From the NCBI GenBank assembly GCA_027704905.1, contig CM051015.1, positions 12,076,895-12,140,894 of the forward strand: 64,000 nucleotides of DNA. Reading direction: 5' to 3'. Under the pieces are notes generated by a model. It searched no databases, was not told the DNA's origin, and worked only from the letters and a program-made list of their open reading frames with translations. Position numbers and translations under genes: made by a program. Source of the DNA: Muraenolepis orangiensis (lineage: Eukaryota; Chordata; Actinopteri; Gadiformes; Muraenolepididae). This document shows, one piece after another, positions 1 to 12,042 of this stretch. The first letter of the stretch is position 1, and each line of letters begins with the position of its first letter.

Positions 1-248
1 GCCACCTACCCTCTATGAGCACAGGGCACAGAGAGGGCCTGGGAGAGAGATACTGTGACAGGGAGAGGAGGAGGGGAGGAGAGGAGGAGGAGGAGGAGGA
101 GGAGGAGGGGAGGAGGAGCGTGTTCCTCTGCCATTCGGCTGCCGATGGGGCCCTTCACTGGATCAACACAAGTCCAGATTCACACTGCCCTCATCCCTCT
201 GCATCTTTGAAGCCTGCTGCAGCGTCGGCCCTTTTGAAGCGGGCCAAG

Positions 249-250
<2 letters not shown>

Positions 251-284
<34 letters not shown>

Positions 285-310
285 ACACACACACACACAC
301 ACACGCACAC
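251..310. repeat. (CA)n microsatellite
   Basis: CA dinucleotide tract with one CAGA interruption and a CGCA variant near its end. Confidence 0.97.
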
Positions 311-315
311 TGAGT

Positions 316-515
316 GCACGCAGTTATCTGGCGACCAAAAGGTTGCTGGTTCGATCACCGCCGTCTCCCGTTAAGTGTCGAGGTTGTCTTGAGTTGCAAG
401 ACAACTCACCCTCACTATGAATGTGAATGTGAGGCACTGATTGGAAAGGGCTTTGAGTGGCCGCTGGCTACTCTAGCGCTAAGAGCAGTCCATTTACAAT
501 ATGCTCTTTCGTTTT
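316..515 (+). mobile_element. tRNA-derived SINE fragment (family 2)
   Basis: Contains a tRNA B-box-like stretch (GGTTGCTGGTTCGATCACC) followed by the body typical of a dispersed fish SINE: the words TGTCGAGGT, TGAATGTGAATGTGAGGCA and GCTTTGAGTGGCCGCTGG. The same family occurs on the minus strand at 16938-17179, which supports a mobile repeat rather than a true tRNA gene. The A-box side is lost or degenerate here. Confidence 0.7.
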
Positions 516-846
516 TAAATGTGGACACATTGATTTGGAATTACGTTTTTAATCCTTTTAATCAACTCAACTAGAAGTAGACCTTTGGTTGTGTTCCAAG
601 ACAGGGTCATATCGTCTCGTCTGACCCCCCTAAGCGTCCTGGCGTCTGTCATTTTTATATTGGGGATATATAGGGACTATATTTTTCACAGCATCTTTCC
701 CTGTTTCAAAGTAGGCGTAGATGATATAATCACGCATTAATCATTCAAAGAAAGAAATAACGTTAAAAGTGAGGAGGCAGAAGCGTTATTAAATCAATTA
801 GTCTACCCAGAAGCTATTTGAGTAATACATCACATTGAGGAGGACT

Positions 847-878
847 CTCGCTCTCTCTCCTCCATCTCTCTCTCTCTC

Positions 879-932
<54 letters not shown>

Positions 933-966
933 CTCTCCTCTCTCCTCTCTCTCTCTCTCTCTCTCT
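847..966. repeat. (CT)n microsatellite, interrupted
   Basis: About 120 bp of CT repeats broken at intervals by CTCC units. Confidence 0.97.
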
Positions 967-1116
967 GGGTGGAGGATCAAACCCATCGCCGCTGGAGATC
1001 ATTAGAAGCCTGCTCGTCTGATGTGTGCCAAACCATTTTTATTTTTTTTAAATCACGCCGCATGTCGCCAAAGTAACAGTTTGACAAGATGACCGCCGGA
1101 ATCCCCGGGTCCCCTC

Positions 1117-1117
<1 letters not shown>

Positions 1118-1149
<32 letters not shown>
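1118..1149. repeat. (TCA)n trinucleotide repeat
   Basis: Roughly ten uninterrupted TCA units. Confidence 0.95.
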
Positions 1150-1616
1150 GTCGTAGAATCTGAATCTGATTAAGAATGCTATTATTTTCATTGCACAAGT
1201 GAACAAATTAAATTGTGAAGCAGTCCTCATGGTCACACTGCAGGTGGGGGGGGTGTTGAAGGTTATGATTGAGATGCAGTTCGGCCAATGTTTGCGTGCG
1301 GGGCTTAAGTTGTCGACTACATGCCAGCCAATGGTGGCATGCGAGAAGGCGGGACATAAGGAGAGAAGAGGACGTCTGCTTACCCTAATCTTACACACAG
1401 CAACAGCAATTAAAACACATATTAATGATTTTAAAACTAAACTTAACAAAACAAAACCAAATAAACAGATTTTGGAATTGCTAAATATGAGTCAGATGTA
1501 TATAGAGTATGGATGTATATATAGATATTGCAGTGGCCCTATGTACAGTAGTGTAAACAGTCAGTCTGTGATTGTCTGTGATAAATAGACACTATACTAA
1601 TACTAAATCTAAATGA

Positions 1617-1856
1617 TTGGTCACATACATGAACACACAACAGTGCAATTAATTTCTCTGCATTCAACCCATCCTAGCATTAGGAGCAGTGGGCAGCTAT
1701 TTGTATATACACAGCGCCCGGGGAGCAGTGTAAGGGGTCTTGTGCCTTGCTCATGGGCACCTCGGCAGTGCCCATGGGGTTTTCGGAGACTTGAACCGGC
1801 GAACCTTCCGGTTCCCAAGCCGTGTCCCGAGAGACTGAGCTGCTGCTGCCGCCCCC
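1617..1856 (-). mobile_element. tRNA-derived SINE (family 1), minus orientation
   Basis: Read on the minus strand it starts with a tRNA-like head (GGCAGCAGCAGCTCAGT, then GAACCGGAAGGTTCGCCGG) and continues into a body containing GAGCAAGGCAC, CCCGGGCGCTG, ACTGCTCCTAATGCTAGGAT and GGGTTGAATGCAGAGAAA. The same body is found on the + strand at 6994-7265 and, truncated, at 58063-58185. Three copies sharing head and body in two orientations identify it as a SINE. Confidence 0.8.
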
Positions 1857-1990
1857 ACTACCCCCCCCCCCTACTTCATTATAGATAGATATAGATAATC
1901 CTTCTGACACCATGCGGACGGCAATTTGTATTTCAGATCAAATAATAATCAAATAATACCCCCCCCCCCCAGTGCCAGCCCAACACACGT

Positions 1991-2117
1991 AGCTGGGTAG
2001 ACTTAGCTGGGTAGATGAAGCTGGGTAGATGAAGCTGGGTAGATGAAGCTGGGTAGATGAAGCTGGTAGATGAAGCTGTGTAGATGAAGCTGGGTAGATG
2101 AAGCTGGGTAGATGAAG
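1991..2117. repeat. 14-bp minisatellite (AGCTGGGTAGATGA)n
   Basis: About nine tandem copies of a 14-bp unit with small variants (GTAGACTT, GCTGTGTAG and one unit lacking GG). Confidence 0.95.
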
Positions 2118-2129
2118 TGGCGATGCTAC

Positions 2130-2560
2130 TTGGCGCCGTGGCGCTCGTAATGCATTTGATTGAGTGGAAGCGGCGTCTCGCGAGAATTGCCGTAAGCGGG
2201 TTTGGTGCAGATGGCTCCTTTCAGCGCGTGGGGGACTAATTGTTTTTGCACTTGGGTGTTTTAAAAAAACAAAAAATGACATCTGATTAAATCCCGCCGC
2301 CATTAAGGCGCCGCGAAGACCGCGGCGCCATCCATCACGTTGAAGTTCGGCAATTGCGTTGTTTATCATTTTCAACAGGTCCATTTGACTTTGACTGAAA
2401 ATAAGAAAACACCCCGCCGCACTATTAGCCGCTGGGAAGTGGCCAGGCAATTTCGACGGAGAGAGGCAAAGTAATTATGCCTCTGTTCATAATTTTGGCT
2501 TTCACGCCGGTGGCGACCGCGTTCACTTAATGGAGGCCACAAGGACGAGAAGGAAGTGGA
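2130..2560. promoter_or_regulatory. possible conserved non-coding block
   Basis: Unique, balanced-composition DNA containing homeodomain-like TAAT cores (ACTAATTG, GTAATTATG) and CpG-containing segments, with no plausible reading frame. It stands out among the surrounding simple repeats. This is inference from texture only; conservation was not tested. Confidence 0.15.
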
Positions 2561-2597
2561 CGACAAGGGCTGATTATGGAGGTTGGGGAAGACTACA

Positions 2598-2634
<37 letters not shown>
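2598..2634. repeat. (CA)n microsatellite
   Basis: Uninterrupted CA tract. Confidence 0.97.
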
Positions 2635-2635
<1 letters not shown>

Positions 2636-3080
2636 CGGATGTCAGATAACTGGCCGCCTGGTCACTGCGATGCCGTAATATTGAATACCTTATCAGCAAT
2701 CCTCTTCATCCTCGTCCTCCTCCTCCTTCTCTTCCTCCTCATCATCATCATCATCCTCATCCTCATCATCACCCTCCTCGTCGTCTTTCTCTTTTTCCCG
2801 CCTCCCTGCCTCACCCTTCAGTCGCGTTGACTCATCGCCTCACACCTCGCTCTGTCGAGCATGTTGCCAGTGGACGTGTTTAGCTCACAGTCGGTGTGGA
2901 CTATACACCGCACGCACACGCACACCCACACACACGCACACGCACACGCACACACCCACACACACGGGCGCGCACGCACACACCTCTTCTTCCACAGCTG
3001 GAGGTGTGACACAGTGATAAAGTGGCACATGTGCTCACAAGAGGAGGGGGGCCCAGCCCTCAGGTATTTTTAGCCCCCCC

Positions 3081-3151
3081 CACACCAACACACACACACG
3101 CACACACACACACATACCAACACACACACGCACACACACATACCAACACAC

Positions 3152-3182
<31 letters not shown>
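3081..3182. repeat. (CA)n tract, imperfect
   Basis: CA repeat with regular CGCA and ACATACCAACAC variants. A GT tract on the same strand follows 40 bp later, so the two are inverted relative to each other. Confidence 0.95.
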
Positions 3183-3220
3183 GCAGACACACCAGCCTGA
3201 GAGAAAGCAAACCTGGGCCA

Positions 3221-3358
<138 letters not shown>

Positions 3359-3681
3359 AGAACACAACAGATGTTGTGATCTCGTGGGCCACACGCGTGT
3401 CGCCTCTCCGCCTTCCGTTCGCCGCGGTTCAATAATACTCAGGAAAGGACGGCGTGGATGGCCAGTGTAGCGTCCCTCGTTTGTTTCCACACCTTCTGCA
3501 ATCACCATCTGCTTATCACCGCATCACACTGGTTTTGTTGAATTATTTTTCATCTCAAACACACGGCAACCAAAACAAATAAAAGATAGAATGTGCCGTG
3601 ACATGGTATTGACTCAGATGCAATGTTGTAATGAGATGCAGTGTTGGATGTCAAACCTATTCATCTGATATTGATTTTTCC

Positions 3682-3792
3682 TGTGTGTGTGTGTGTGTGT
3701 GCGTGTGCGTGTGCGTGTGCGTGCGTGCGTGCGTGCGTGTGTGCGTGTGCGTGTGTGCGTGTGCATGTGCGTGTGTGTCAGTGTGTGGGTGT
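3682..3792. repeat. (GT)n tract with GC variants
   Basis: GT repeat with blocks of GTGTGC and GTGC units, giving a compound purine-pyrimidine alternation of Z-DNA-prone type. Confidence 0.95.
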
Positions 3793-4829
3793 AACTCAAT
3801 TGTCTTTTGATACATTGCCAATGCTAGCATGAGTGAAATTCCAGCGATGCAATGCTTATAATATTTTGTATTAGCCATCGCCAGAGATGAAAACCCATTA
3901 AATATATTAGATTATGGTGCAATTTGCCTCACTGTTGAAACACATTCCAGGGTGAAAACTCCTGGGTGAAACTTGGATCTGAAACCTTTTTGGGGGGCTG
4001 ATAGGGATCTAACCTTAAAGCCAGAGCTCTTATATGGTTAAGTTAGCTTCTACTGAGCCCTCAAATCACTGAACTGATTTAAGGAAGGTATACAAGACGC
4101 ACTCACCAGTCCTTGAAGATGAATAGGCTTACATCTCTCCCACTGTCTATATACATATATATCTCTATATATATTTAATCATTAATTTCTCTATGTTATT
4201 GCTTCAGAAGTTTGAGGGGAGCTAATAACGTGGGTGGGGGGTGGGGGGGTGCAAGGTATAGATAAGGAAATAACTTGGAAAATTGCATTTGCCACACACC
4301 ATCATTCATAACCGTCACCAGATAATGAGGGAAATTGCCATTGACTCACACATCCCTGTCGTCCTCACATTGATCAAGGCCTTTGGAATTGCAAATTCCC
4401 CCGCCCCGGGGAAAGTCTAGATTACCATGCATTAATTAGTAGACGACCCAGACAGGGCTACTACTACATACTGTAGGTGTGAGACGTGGATCAGAAACGG
4501 CACAAAGACACAAAGCAGCGAGCTCATGACACAAAGCAGTCCCCATGGTTTCAAGAGTATAGGCCCTACAACAAACAAACAAACAAGACACCAGGGACAC
4601 CTACCTTCTTGCATGCCACTCCGTGGGGTTTTGATAGAAGTGGAAAACAAAAAAAACAAGGGAAGGAAAACACACAAAGGCAGAAAGGCAGAAAGAATGA
4701 AGGGAAATAATAATGAGTGGTTTCTTTCCATAGTCGGGGGTTTGCCCGAATTTCTCATCCCGTGACTATGTGCGACTTCAGCCAAAGGATGGAGTTTTAC
4801 AAAAATAAAAAAGCACAGTCTTACTCCAC

Positions 4830-4831
<2 letters not shown>

Positions 4832-4876
<45 letters not shown>
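4832..4876. repeat. (TA)n microsatellite
   Basis: Uninterrupted TA tract of about 45 bp. Confidence 0.97.
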
Positions 4877-4880
<4 letters not shown>

Positions 4881-5409
4881 TCAAAGCCACAACAACAACG
4901 ACAAACAAAAAAGCGTCCGAGAGCTAGGTGCTCCCGACGGTGCACCAGGTGGCTCCAAGGCACTCTGGCAGCTGCCATGCATGTGCACTTTAGTGTTTGG
5001 CACAAAAGGAGCAAGTGGTATTCATCCCCCCCCCCCCATCACCCCATCACCCCCCCATCCCCCCATCACCCCATCACCCCATCCTTCAGCGGGACACACT
5101 GAGCTAAACCGGGGCCACCCTGGATGTCCGCCTGCCGCCAGATCTCTGTACGACACCGAGCCCTACCAGGCAGACGCCCAACGACAGCGACTGATGCACG
5201 TAGGCCTGGGGGGGGGGGGAGGGGAGAGGGGGGGGGGGGGAGGGGGGTGGGGGGTCGGGGAGAGCGAGCGAGTTTCAGACCCTTAATCATGCATGGATAC
5301 TTGTTTCAAAAAGACACGGCAGGCAGCCTCGGGAACTTAAATCATTGATTTGGTGGTGGGAGATATATAGAGAAGGGAGAGGGGAAGGTGGGTGGATGAA
5401 CGGAAACGG

Positions 5410-5531
<122 letters not shown>

Positions 5532-5576
5532 TATGACTAGAAATATCTATATATATATAGATATTTATATATATTA

Positions 5577-5755
5577 GGGGTGCTCTGATGGGTCTGCCGC
5601 CGATCGTTATCGGCCGAGATTCAAACCGATCGATCGGCGCTCTCAAAAACGGCCGATAAGAAGAGCCGATCAACGCAAAATACATGAGACTTTCTCTTGG
5701 TGCGCGCCCATTGAATACCACGACAAGCTTAGACATCTGAGAGGTCATCACGTCG
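5577..5755. mobile_element. MITE-like fragment (hAT-type family suspected)
   Basis: Begins AGGGGTGCTCTGATGGGTC and carries the recurrent words CCGATCGTTATCGGCCGA, CGATCGGCGCTCTCAAAAA and GGCCGATAAG. This matches my memory of a dispersed non-autonomous DNA element common in fish genomes. The other end is not clear, so boundaries are approximate. Confidence 0.45.
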
Positions 5756-6179
5756 TTAAGGCTAGAAAAGATGCGGCGGTTAAAATAGAATAATTATTGG
5801 TACAATTTCAGGCAGACTGTCAGGCAGGGTTTTGTGTCTACATTTGAAGTAGGCCTACATTTAGAAAAGCCCCGGCTATATATAGGCTTTAATGGTTCCT
5901 TATGCTTTGAAACTGTTCAGTGTTGAGCAAATTTAGCTTTTATTCCTTAGGAAGGCTAAAAGTGCTCGTTAGCCAAGCATAGGCTATTATATTGGTTTTA
6001 GTTTTTACAAAATGTTGCATATGCTGCCTTCCACTTTCTCAGGTCTTGATTATATTTCTGCAATGCATTTCAGAATAGTTACTTTCATTGCTCTAAATAG
6101 TAATTCTATATATAATACTACACAATAGATGGAACTTTAAATGGAAGATCCCCATATATATATATCCCTATATATATAT

Positions 6180-6182
<3 letters not shown>

Positions 6183-6264
<82 letters not shown>
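6183..6264. repeat. (TA)n microsatellite
   Basis: About 82 bp of uninterrupted TA. Confidence 0.97.
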
Positions 6265-6265
<1 letters not shown>

Positions 6266-6993
6266 GCAGCTGAAAATGGAGCTCGTTTCTTTCCTCCGAC
6301 TCAAAGGAAGAACTCAAACTGAAGGGCATAGGCTTTTCACAACATCATTACTGCCTATAGTCCAATCTCAGCAGCCAGCTCACACTCCTATTGTCAGACA
6401 CTATACTTACGCCGCCGTTGGCGTTTGATTGATAAGGTTTGACCTTGGTCGACGGGTTTATATTCCCGTTGTATTTATCGCATCGCGCTCCGCAAACCAA
6501 CACGTCGACCGTGTCGGTTCAAAACGGTTCGAAACCAAAAAACATGGCTTCCCTCCAGTTACAGCGGATGGAACGGAAAAAGACCTCAGTTCTTTGTTTG
6601 TCATTTGAATACTGTGAGGGAAAACCAACCTCGAAGCTGCGTGTCGCTACAGAGGATTAAACAGGGTATAATTTCCTGTTCAAAGGCCAACTATACAGTA
6701 TGTGATCCCCCCCCTCCAACATGTCACCCACGAGGGTCCTATCAGTCACATATCACTGCCGGCCACAGCCACGTCCAAGAGGGCCTCTAGGTGACGGATT
6801 ATCAATAACGCTATTATATGGCCTGTCAGGAGATATGACAGAGGACGTTGGGCCGTCACATCAGAGTGCAACAACACGAACAACAACAGCAACCGCACAA
6901 TATGTTATGGGTTTCCCAAGATAGCAAGACTTTTGTTATAGGGTTTTTGGTTTCTTTTTGGTTGATTGTAGTGGCTTGTGGTTGTGTTACGGG

Positions 6994-7141
6994 GCGGCAG
7001 GATAGCTCAGATAGTCAGTTGGGCCTTGGCTCGGCTTGGGAACCGGAAGGGGGCCGGTTTAAAGTACCCGAGAACACCTGGGCACTGCTGAGGGGGCCCT
7101 TGAGCAAGGCACCGGACCTCCCTACACAGCTCCACGGCCGG

Positions 7142-7186
<45 letters not shown>

Positions 7187-7265
7187 AGCTGCCCACTTCT
7201 CCTAACACTAGGATGGGTTAAATGCAGAGAAACTAATGTCACTGTGTATGTGTATGTGACCAAAG
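6994..7265 (+). mobile_element. tRNA-derived SINE (family 1) with internal (TA)n
   Basis: tRNA-like head GGCAGGATAGCTCAG (A-box-like) and a degraded B box near 7050 (GGCCGGTTTAAAGTACCC). The body contains GAGCAAGGCACCGGACC and then ACTAGGATGGGTTAAATGC. A TA microsatellite (7145-7182) has expanded within the element, between the head half and the tail half. It is the inverse-orientation partner of the copy at 1617-1856. Confidence 0.8.
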
Positions 7266-8052
7266 ATTTGGGCATTTAAGTATTAATAGTCCCTCAAAAT
7301 GGAGGAGGATGGATGGAGACAAGGCATTGATGGCCGAAACATTTGGTAGGGGGGAAAAAACTCTTTAACAGATTGACACCTACATTTTATGGGGTTTTAA
7401 ATGTAGCACACACATAGGTTAGAAAAACCATCCATCTGAGGGGTCATGAAACACCACTGTCTTAATGCTCGGCTCAATGGCACTGCTTTTACCCCTGCTC
7501 TGGAACCAGCACTCGAGTCAAAGCATAAACATTGCACACAAGTTCGGGCTTGTTTTCTTTCTATTTCGTCTTGCGTTTTCTTTTGTTGCTTGTTCTTTTA
7601 CCTTCCACAGTCTCACCTCCGTTACCTGCCATCAAAGCATCGCGTTCTCGTGGCCGCGCAGACGACGCGCACTGACTGCGTTTTCACCCAGATAACAACA
7701 GCGCCATCTGCTGCAAGCCGCCGACATATCAACCTGCACCACGTGGACAACCCTGAATTTGATTCTAATCGTGTTAAGACATTATTTAATAGAGCGGTAT
7801 GGCGAGGGCGGTTAAATGAACGCTAATGAACAAGATTAGCCCTGTTGATTGCTGTGACATTGCGTGTTTTTCCCTACCAGTCTGCCTGTAGAACGTTGAT
7901 ATTCTCGTCATCGTGCTTAGTACACACAGTCAGAGCTAACCGAGCCCGAGTAACGAACCTGAGCTGTTAATGTGTTCTGAGCTTCACCCCCTCCCAGGTC
8001 GCTCCAGGGACTGCGTGTGAATGTGAGTCCTGTGCTGGCTCCCCAGCATCCA

Positions 8053-8219
<167 letters not shown>

Positions 8220-8538
8220 TCTATTACATGCTGCCGTTCTGTCTTTCCTTTAACCTCCGGATGCTCCAACTCTCCGAGATGTAGCTGCTCAGGCGAAATA
8301 ACCTTGGGATCAAATTATATGTTGCTCACAAAGTGCTGCAACACTTTTAGCGAGTTTTCCCCCTCACATGGGACCCTAGGGAAATATCCAGATTGTAAAG
8401 TAATTAAATCTATAGGCCGACTGTGGGAACTCACCTGTGTGTTAAAGAATATAGGCGAGAGATTTTTTTTTCTTTGGTGTTTTGTCTGCCTTAAGTGATA
8501 TTTTAGAAAGCTGTTGGCAGCAATATGTTTCGTCTGCG

Positions 8539-8591
8539 TGTGTGCATGTGTGCGTGTGTGCGTGTGCGTGTGTGCATGTGTGCGTGTGCGC
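8539..8591. repeat. (GT)n tract, imperfect
   Basis: GT repeat with regular GTGTGC and GTGCATG variants. Confidence 0.85.
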
Positions 8592-8830
8592 GGCTTCCAC
8601 TAAAGGTATAGTGGCAGCGGCGGTTACCCGTGAATTATTCACAGCCCTATTGTCCGAGTGGCCCTCACCTATCAACAGGTGCGCCGCCAGCAGCGGAGCG
8701 ATCAGACGACCCTCTGTCAACTTGACGTGACAGTCGTGTAGCCTCACCTGTCCGCCAGGTAGGCTGGGGCTATTTCGAATGGAACAGATGCTGGTGTTGT
8801 TTGTCACTGTGACAGAGACACGCCAACTAC

Positions 8831-9432
8831 AAACAGGTAAGAGTTGTGTGGTTATTGGGACAAACACACATTTTATGTAACGATTCACAAAGTTAAGTTG
8901 AAAAAAATGCTTATCTCTCCAGGAAAAACTCAACTTGTTTAGTCATTGATTCAGCTTTGTGTGGGTTGTGTTAGCTGATGTGTTGCCGATCTTTAATGCT
9001 CAACAGCCTTTCACTTTCAAACGCAATGTTTTATGTGTGTGGGCTGTTGTTGACACCTTAAGAGGATTTGGAGGGAATAAGCAGGCTGCCTCGCCACCTT
9101 TAACTCCGGGTTAATTCCGAAAGCCTCCAATGTTTATCTCTTTTTCTAACCTAAAATATTGCCTGTTTGAGAGACACGAGCCAAACTTGAATTTAAAGTT
9201 TGAACATTGGTAGTTGAATATTGACAAGAAGAGCACCATTTGGCTTTACCCTATTCATGTACAAAATGAAACGGGGCATTCTCGTTTGTATATGTTTAAT
9301 ATTTATACATAATGTTCATTAGGGAGTATTTTCAGATGTATTTCCCATGTGACAACATAAGCAGATCATTTTCTTTATGATAATCCTTATCACAAATACA
9401 TTTTCTTCTTCTTTTTGTTCCTCTATCATCAG
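8831..9432 (+). other. probable 5'UTR intron of the LRR gene
   Basis: A consensus donor (AAACAG|GTAAGAG, junction at 8836|8837) lies about 600 bp upstream of a good acceptor (long T/C-rich run, then ATCATCAG ending at 9432). Both are on the + strand just before the LRR start codon. The pairing is inferred; no transcript evidence was available. If right, the exon ending at 8836 is untranslated. Confidence 0.45.
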
Positions 9433-9436
9433 AGAC

Positions 9437-10504
9437 ATGAGTCCTTCCACCCATTGGTTGATTTTTCTCCAGTATTCTTTCATGTCTCTATCTGGGCCAG
9501 TACAAGCCTGTTACAAAGCATGCACCTGTCTCCCGGACTTAAAATATATCAACTGCTCAGGTGGGAACATCTCTGCTGCTGTCAGCAGCTTTCCTTCCAA
9601 CACTGAGCATTTGGACCTGTCCAGAAACCTTCTGACAACCCTTCCCCCGGGCTGCTTCGGGGCACTTTGGGGCCTGAAGGTGCTGCTTCTGAGCACCAAT
9701 AACATCACGTCTATGGCAGGCGGGGCTTTCGTCAACCTCCAGAGCTTACAAAAGCTGGATCTGAGCGGGAACCAGATAGGTGCCCTGGGGGACGCCTTTG
9801 CCCTGGGTCTGGGCTCCCTGTCCCATCTCGTCCTGGCCAGAAACCGCCTCACTGCACTGGAGAGCGGATCATTCCGCAACCTGGACGGCCTCGCCAGGCT
9901 GGACCTGAGCGCCAACCTCATCGGGCAGATCCGAGCCGGGGCGTTTGGCGGCGCCACATCCCTGCGCCGGCTCCACCTGGAGGGGAACCGGCTCAGGGCG
10001 CTGGAGCCGGGCTTCTTCTCCACCCTTCATGCCCTGGAGGTGCTGGGCCTGCGGGGAAACACCATTGGCAGAGTGGAGCCGGGCGTGTTGGCGCCCCTGC
10101 CCAGCCTGGCCTTTTTGGACCTGAGCTTCAACCAGCTCTCGGGGCTGCACTACAAGACCCTGCTGGCCATGCGCGCACCTGTCACACACGTGCTGCTGGA
10201 GGGCAACCCGTGGCACTGCGACTGCGAGCTGCAGAGGGTCTTCCACAAGCTGGCTCGCGTCCGGCGCATTTTCCTGGACGACTACCGGGACCTGAGGTGC
10301 AGCGAGCCAGCCGAGCTGCGGGGGCGGGCCGTGGCGGAGGTGGACGGCGAGCTGTGCGTGGGCGAGACCGTGACCGTGCTCATTCTGACCGTGACCGTGC
10401 TCATCACCGTGGTAGCGTCGGTGATCATGGCGGAGAAGAGCAAGCGGAGTGGCGAGGCTAAAGACGAGGAGAGCGGGCCGCTGGAGGCGTACTGCGATCA
10501 CTAA
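9437..10504 (+). CDS. leucine-rich-repeat single-pass membrane protein (355 aa)
   Basis: One uninterrupted coding exon. I chose the ATG at 9437 because it follows a splice-acceptor-like sequence by 4 nt and begins a plausible signal peptide (residues about 1-24); an in-frame ATG further 5' would lie in the inferred intron. A cysteine cluster typical of LRRNT caps follows (C25, C29, C31, C40), then about eight 24-residue LRRs (residues about 57-250, pattern LxxLxLxxNxLxxL) and an LRRCT cap (NPWHCDC at 257-263, C288, C307). A hydrophobic membrane segment (about 310-331) and a short charged tail of about 24 residues end it. N44 and N89 sit in NxS/T sequons. The predicted topology is extracellular LRR solenoid, one helix, short cytoplasmic tail, as in small cell-surface LRR proteins of the LRRC/LRTM/TPBG type. 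I do not recognise the orthologue and give no symbol. Ligand and function are unknown. Confidence 0.88.
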   Translation: MSPSTHWLIFLQYSFMSLSGPVQACYKACTCLPDLKYINCSGGNISAAVSSFPSNTEHLDLSRNLLTTLPPGCFGALWGLKVLLLSTNNITSMAGGAFVNLQSLQKLDLSGNQIGALGDAFALGLGSLSHLVLARNRLTALESGSFRNLDGLARLDLSANLIGQIRAGAFGGATSLRRLHLEGNRLRALEPGFFSTLHALEVLGLRGNTIGRVEPGVLAPLPSLAFLDLSFNQLSGLHYKTLLAMRAPVTHVLLEGNPWHCDCELQRVFHKLARVRRIFLDDYRDLRCSEPAELRGRAVAEVDGELCVGETVTVLILTVTVLITVVASVIMAEKSKRSGEAKDEESGPLEAYCDH

Positions 10505-10554
10505 GGCAGGGTGCTTTTATCATGTGATGGCGTAAGTGAGGACCCTGTCCAAAA

Positions 10555-10560
10555 AATAAA
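10555..10560 (+). terminator. poly(A) signal of the LRR gene
   Basis: Canonical AATAAA 51 bp after the stop codon, implying a very short 3'UTR. A further signal downstream is not excluded. Confidence 0.6.
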
Positions 10561-10689
10561 AGTACGCTATTAATTCCCTGTGATATCTCTCACATTTGGC
10601 GGGCTTTCACTTTGTTTCAAAGTCAATTGAAGGTCAATTCCGAGAATAAGATAAATCTATGCGCGTTGAGAGGTTTTATTTTATTTTAT

Positions 10690-10920
10690 TATTCCCGTCT
10701 CCTCACATAAAAGCGGTACACTACCCGTGACCTTTTAAAAGCATAGAGTGTGTGTGGCTGAAGCAAGACTCTGCACAAGCCATGTGAACAGAGTGCCGGC
10801 CTCCCAGCGCTTTACTGAGCACCATGCGGCTGCCTGTCAGAGGCCAATTATTGATGGCAGAACGGCTGATTAGGACATCAGACATCCGGGCAGACAGCCG
10901 CTTGTGGAGGGTCATCAAAC
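10690..10920. promoter_or_regulatory. possible conserved non-coding block
   Basis: Unique sequence with homeodomain-like words (GGCCAATTATTGATGG, GGCTGATTAGGACA) directly downstream of the LRR gene. The judgement rests on composition only; no alignment was possible. Confidence 0.15.
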
Positions 10921-11076
10921 ATGTTTTATATGGCGCATGGTTTTGTTTAAATCCTTTTACTGTAGTCTTATCTTTTGTGCTTGTTTTTATACTCTCAAAT
11001 TATGGTTTATTCCTACTGCTGTCCTGTGACTGTCTGTCCTGCTGTCCATTACAGCATAGCATGATACAAATTAGAA

Positions 11077-11078
<2 letters not shown>

Positions 11079-11132
<54 letters not shown>
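11079..11132. repeat. (GT)n microsatellite
   Basis: Uninterrupted GT tract of about 53 bp. Confidence 0.97.
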
Positions 11133-11133
<1 letters not shown>

Positions 11134-11654
11134 TGCACTTCATTCGTTGCTCACAATTAGTTCTTTCTAGATCCATACGAAGGCACAGTTAGTCCTTCTC
11201 TATGAAGTTTCATCGACTTTGTATATCACCGCGGATATTCAGGTCTGGTCTGATTTTCAGATTACAATTGTGGTACACACGTTTGAATCATTGATGTGGC
11301 TCTACTTCAGGCTACAGACTTTGGATACGAACTGTGACCCAATGGGCCCCTTGGCTCTCCAGTATGCCTCTGGTGAGATCAGGTGCCTCTCGGTGACATT
11401 GGGTATACTCTTATGATGTCACATCATAGTCAAATTTTGTTCATCCACACAAACCTGAGGTATCAGGTATTCATTCATTGTATTGTGTTGTATATTTCAT
11501 TTCATTTCAAGGTATTTTGGCTCTGGTTTGTTGGCAGCATGGAGGCTCAGGTTAGTTTCAAGTGCTGGTCTGTGACTCTGGTAGACGGTACACCGATTAT
11601 TTTATGGCCTGGCAAAGAGACCACCGATCAAAGCCGTCACTTATTCATTGGGGC

Positions 11655-12030
11655 GTCTGCTTACCCCCTCGCTTAGGGGCTCTTGTGGCCGATCTACGCG
11701 GTCACGGCTCTTCTCTGTCCTGTGGCCCCAAAGTGGTGGAATGAACTTCCCACGGATGAAGGACTGCAGAGTCACTGCCCATCTTCCGCCGCAGGCTGAA
11801 AACAGGCTGAAAAACTCACCTCTTCAGGAAACGCTTCCCGGATCCTTCCTCCTAGCGCATCCTCTTATCACTTTTTACTAGCATCTTACTAAGTAGATTG
11901 CTTGCTTGTTAGTTAGTTAGACATTGTTCTATTGTTTGCCAACTTATGAATGCATGCAATTTTGGTCGACTTGTTCTCTTTATTACCTTTGTTAAACAAG
12001 TCACTAAATGACTGTAATGTAATGTAATGT
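11655..12030 (+). mobile_element. 3' end of a CR1/L2-like LINE (decayed)
   Basis: Translating across stops and shifts gives the C-terminal pattern found at the end of many CR1/L2-clade LINE proteins: a WNELPTDEGL-like block, then PIFRRRLKT and THLFRK-like blocks around 11730-11835. A short 3'UTR follows and ends in CTAAATGACTGTAATGTAATGTAATG. That terminal word also occurs in the short repeats at 15776-15825 and 42291-42552. Only the 3' end is present (5'-truncated), and in-frame stops show it is inactive. Confidence 0.65.
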
Positions 12031-12042
12031 GTCGGTTTATCT

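Noticed and set aside
9869..10501. Minus-strand open frame of 210 codons opposite the LRR gene
   Set aside because: It is a shadow of the GC-rich LRR coding strand, with no domain and lower-complexity composition.
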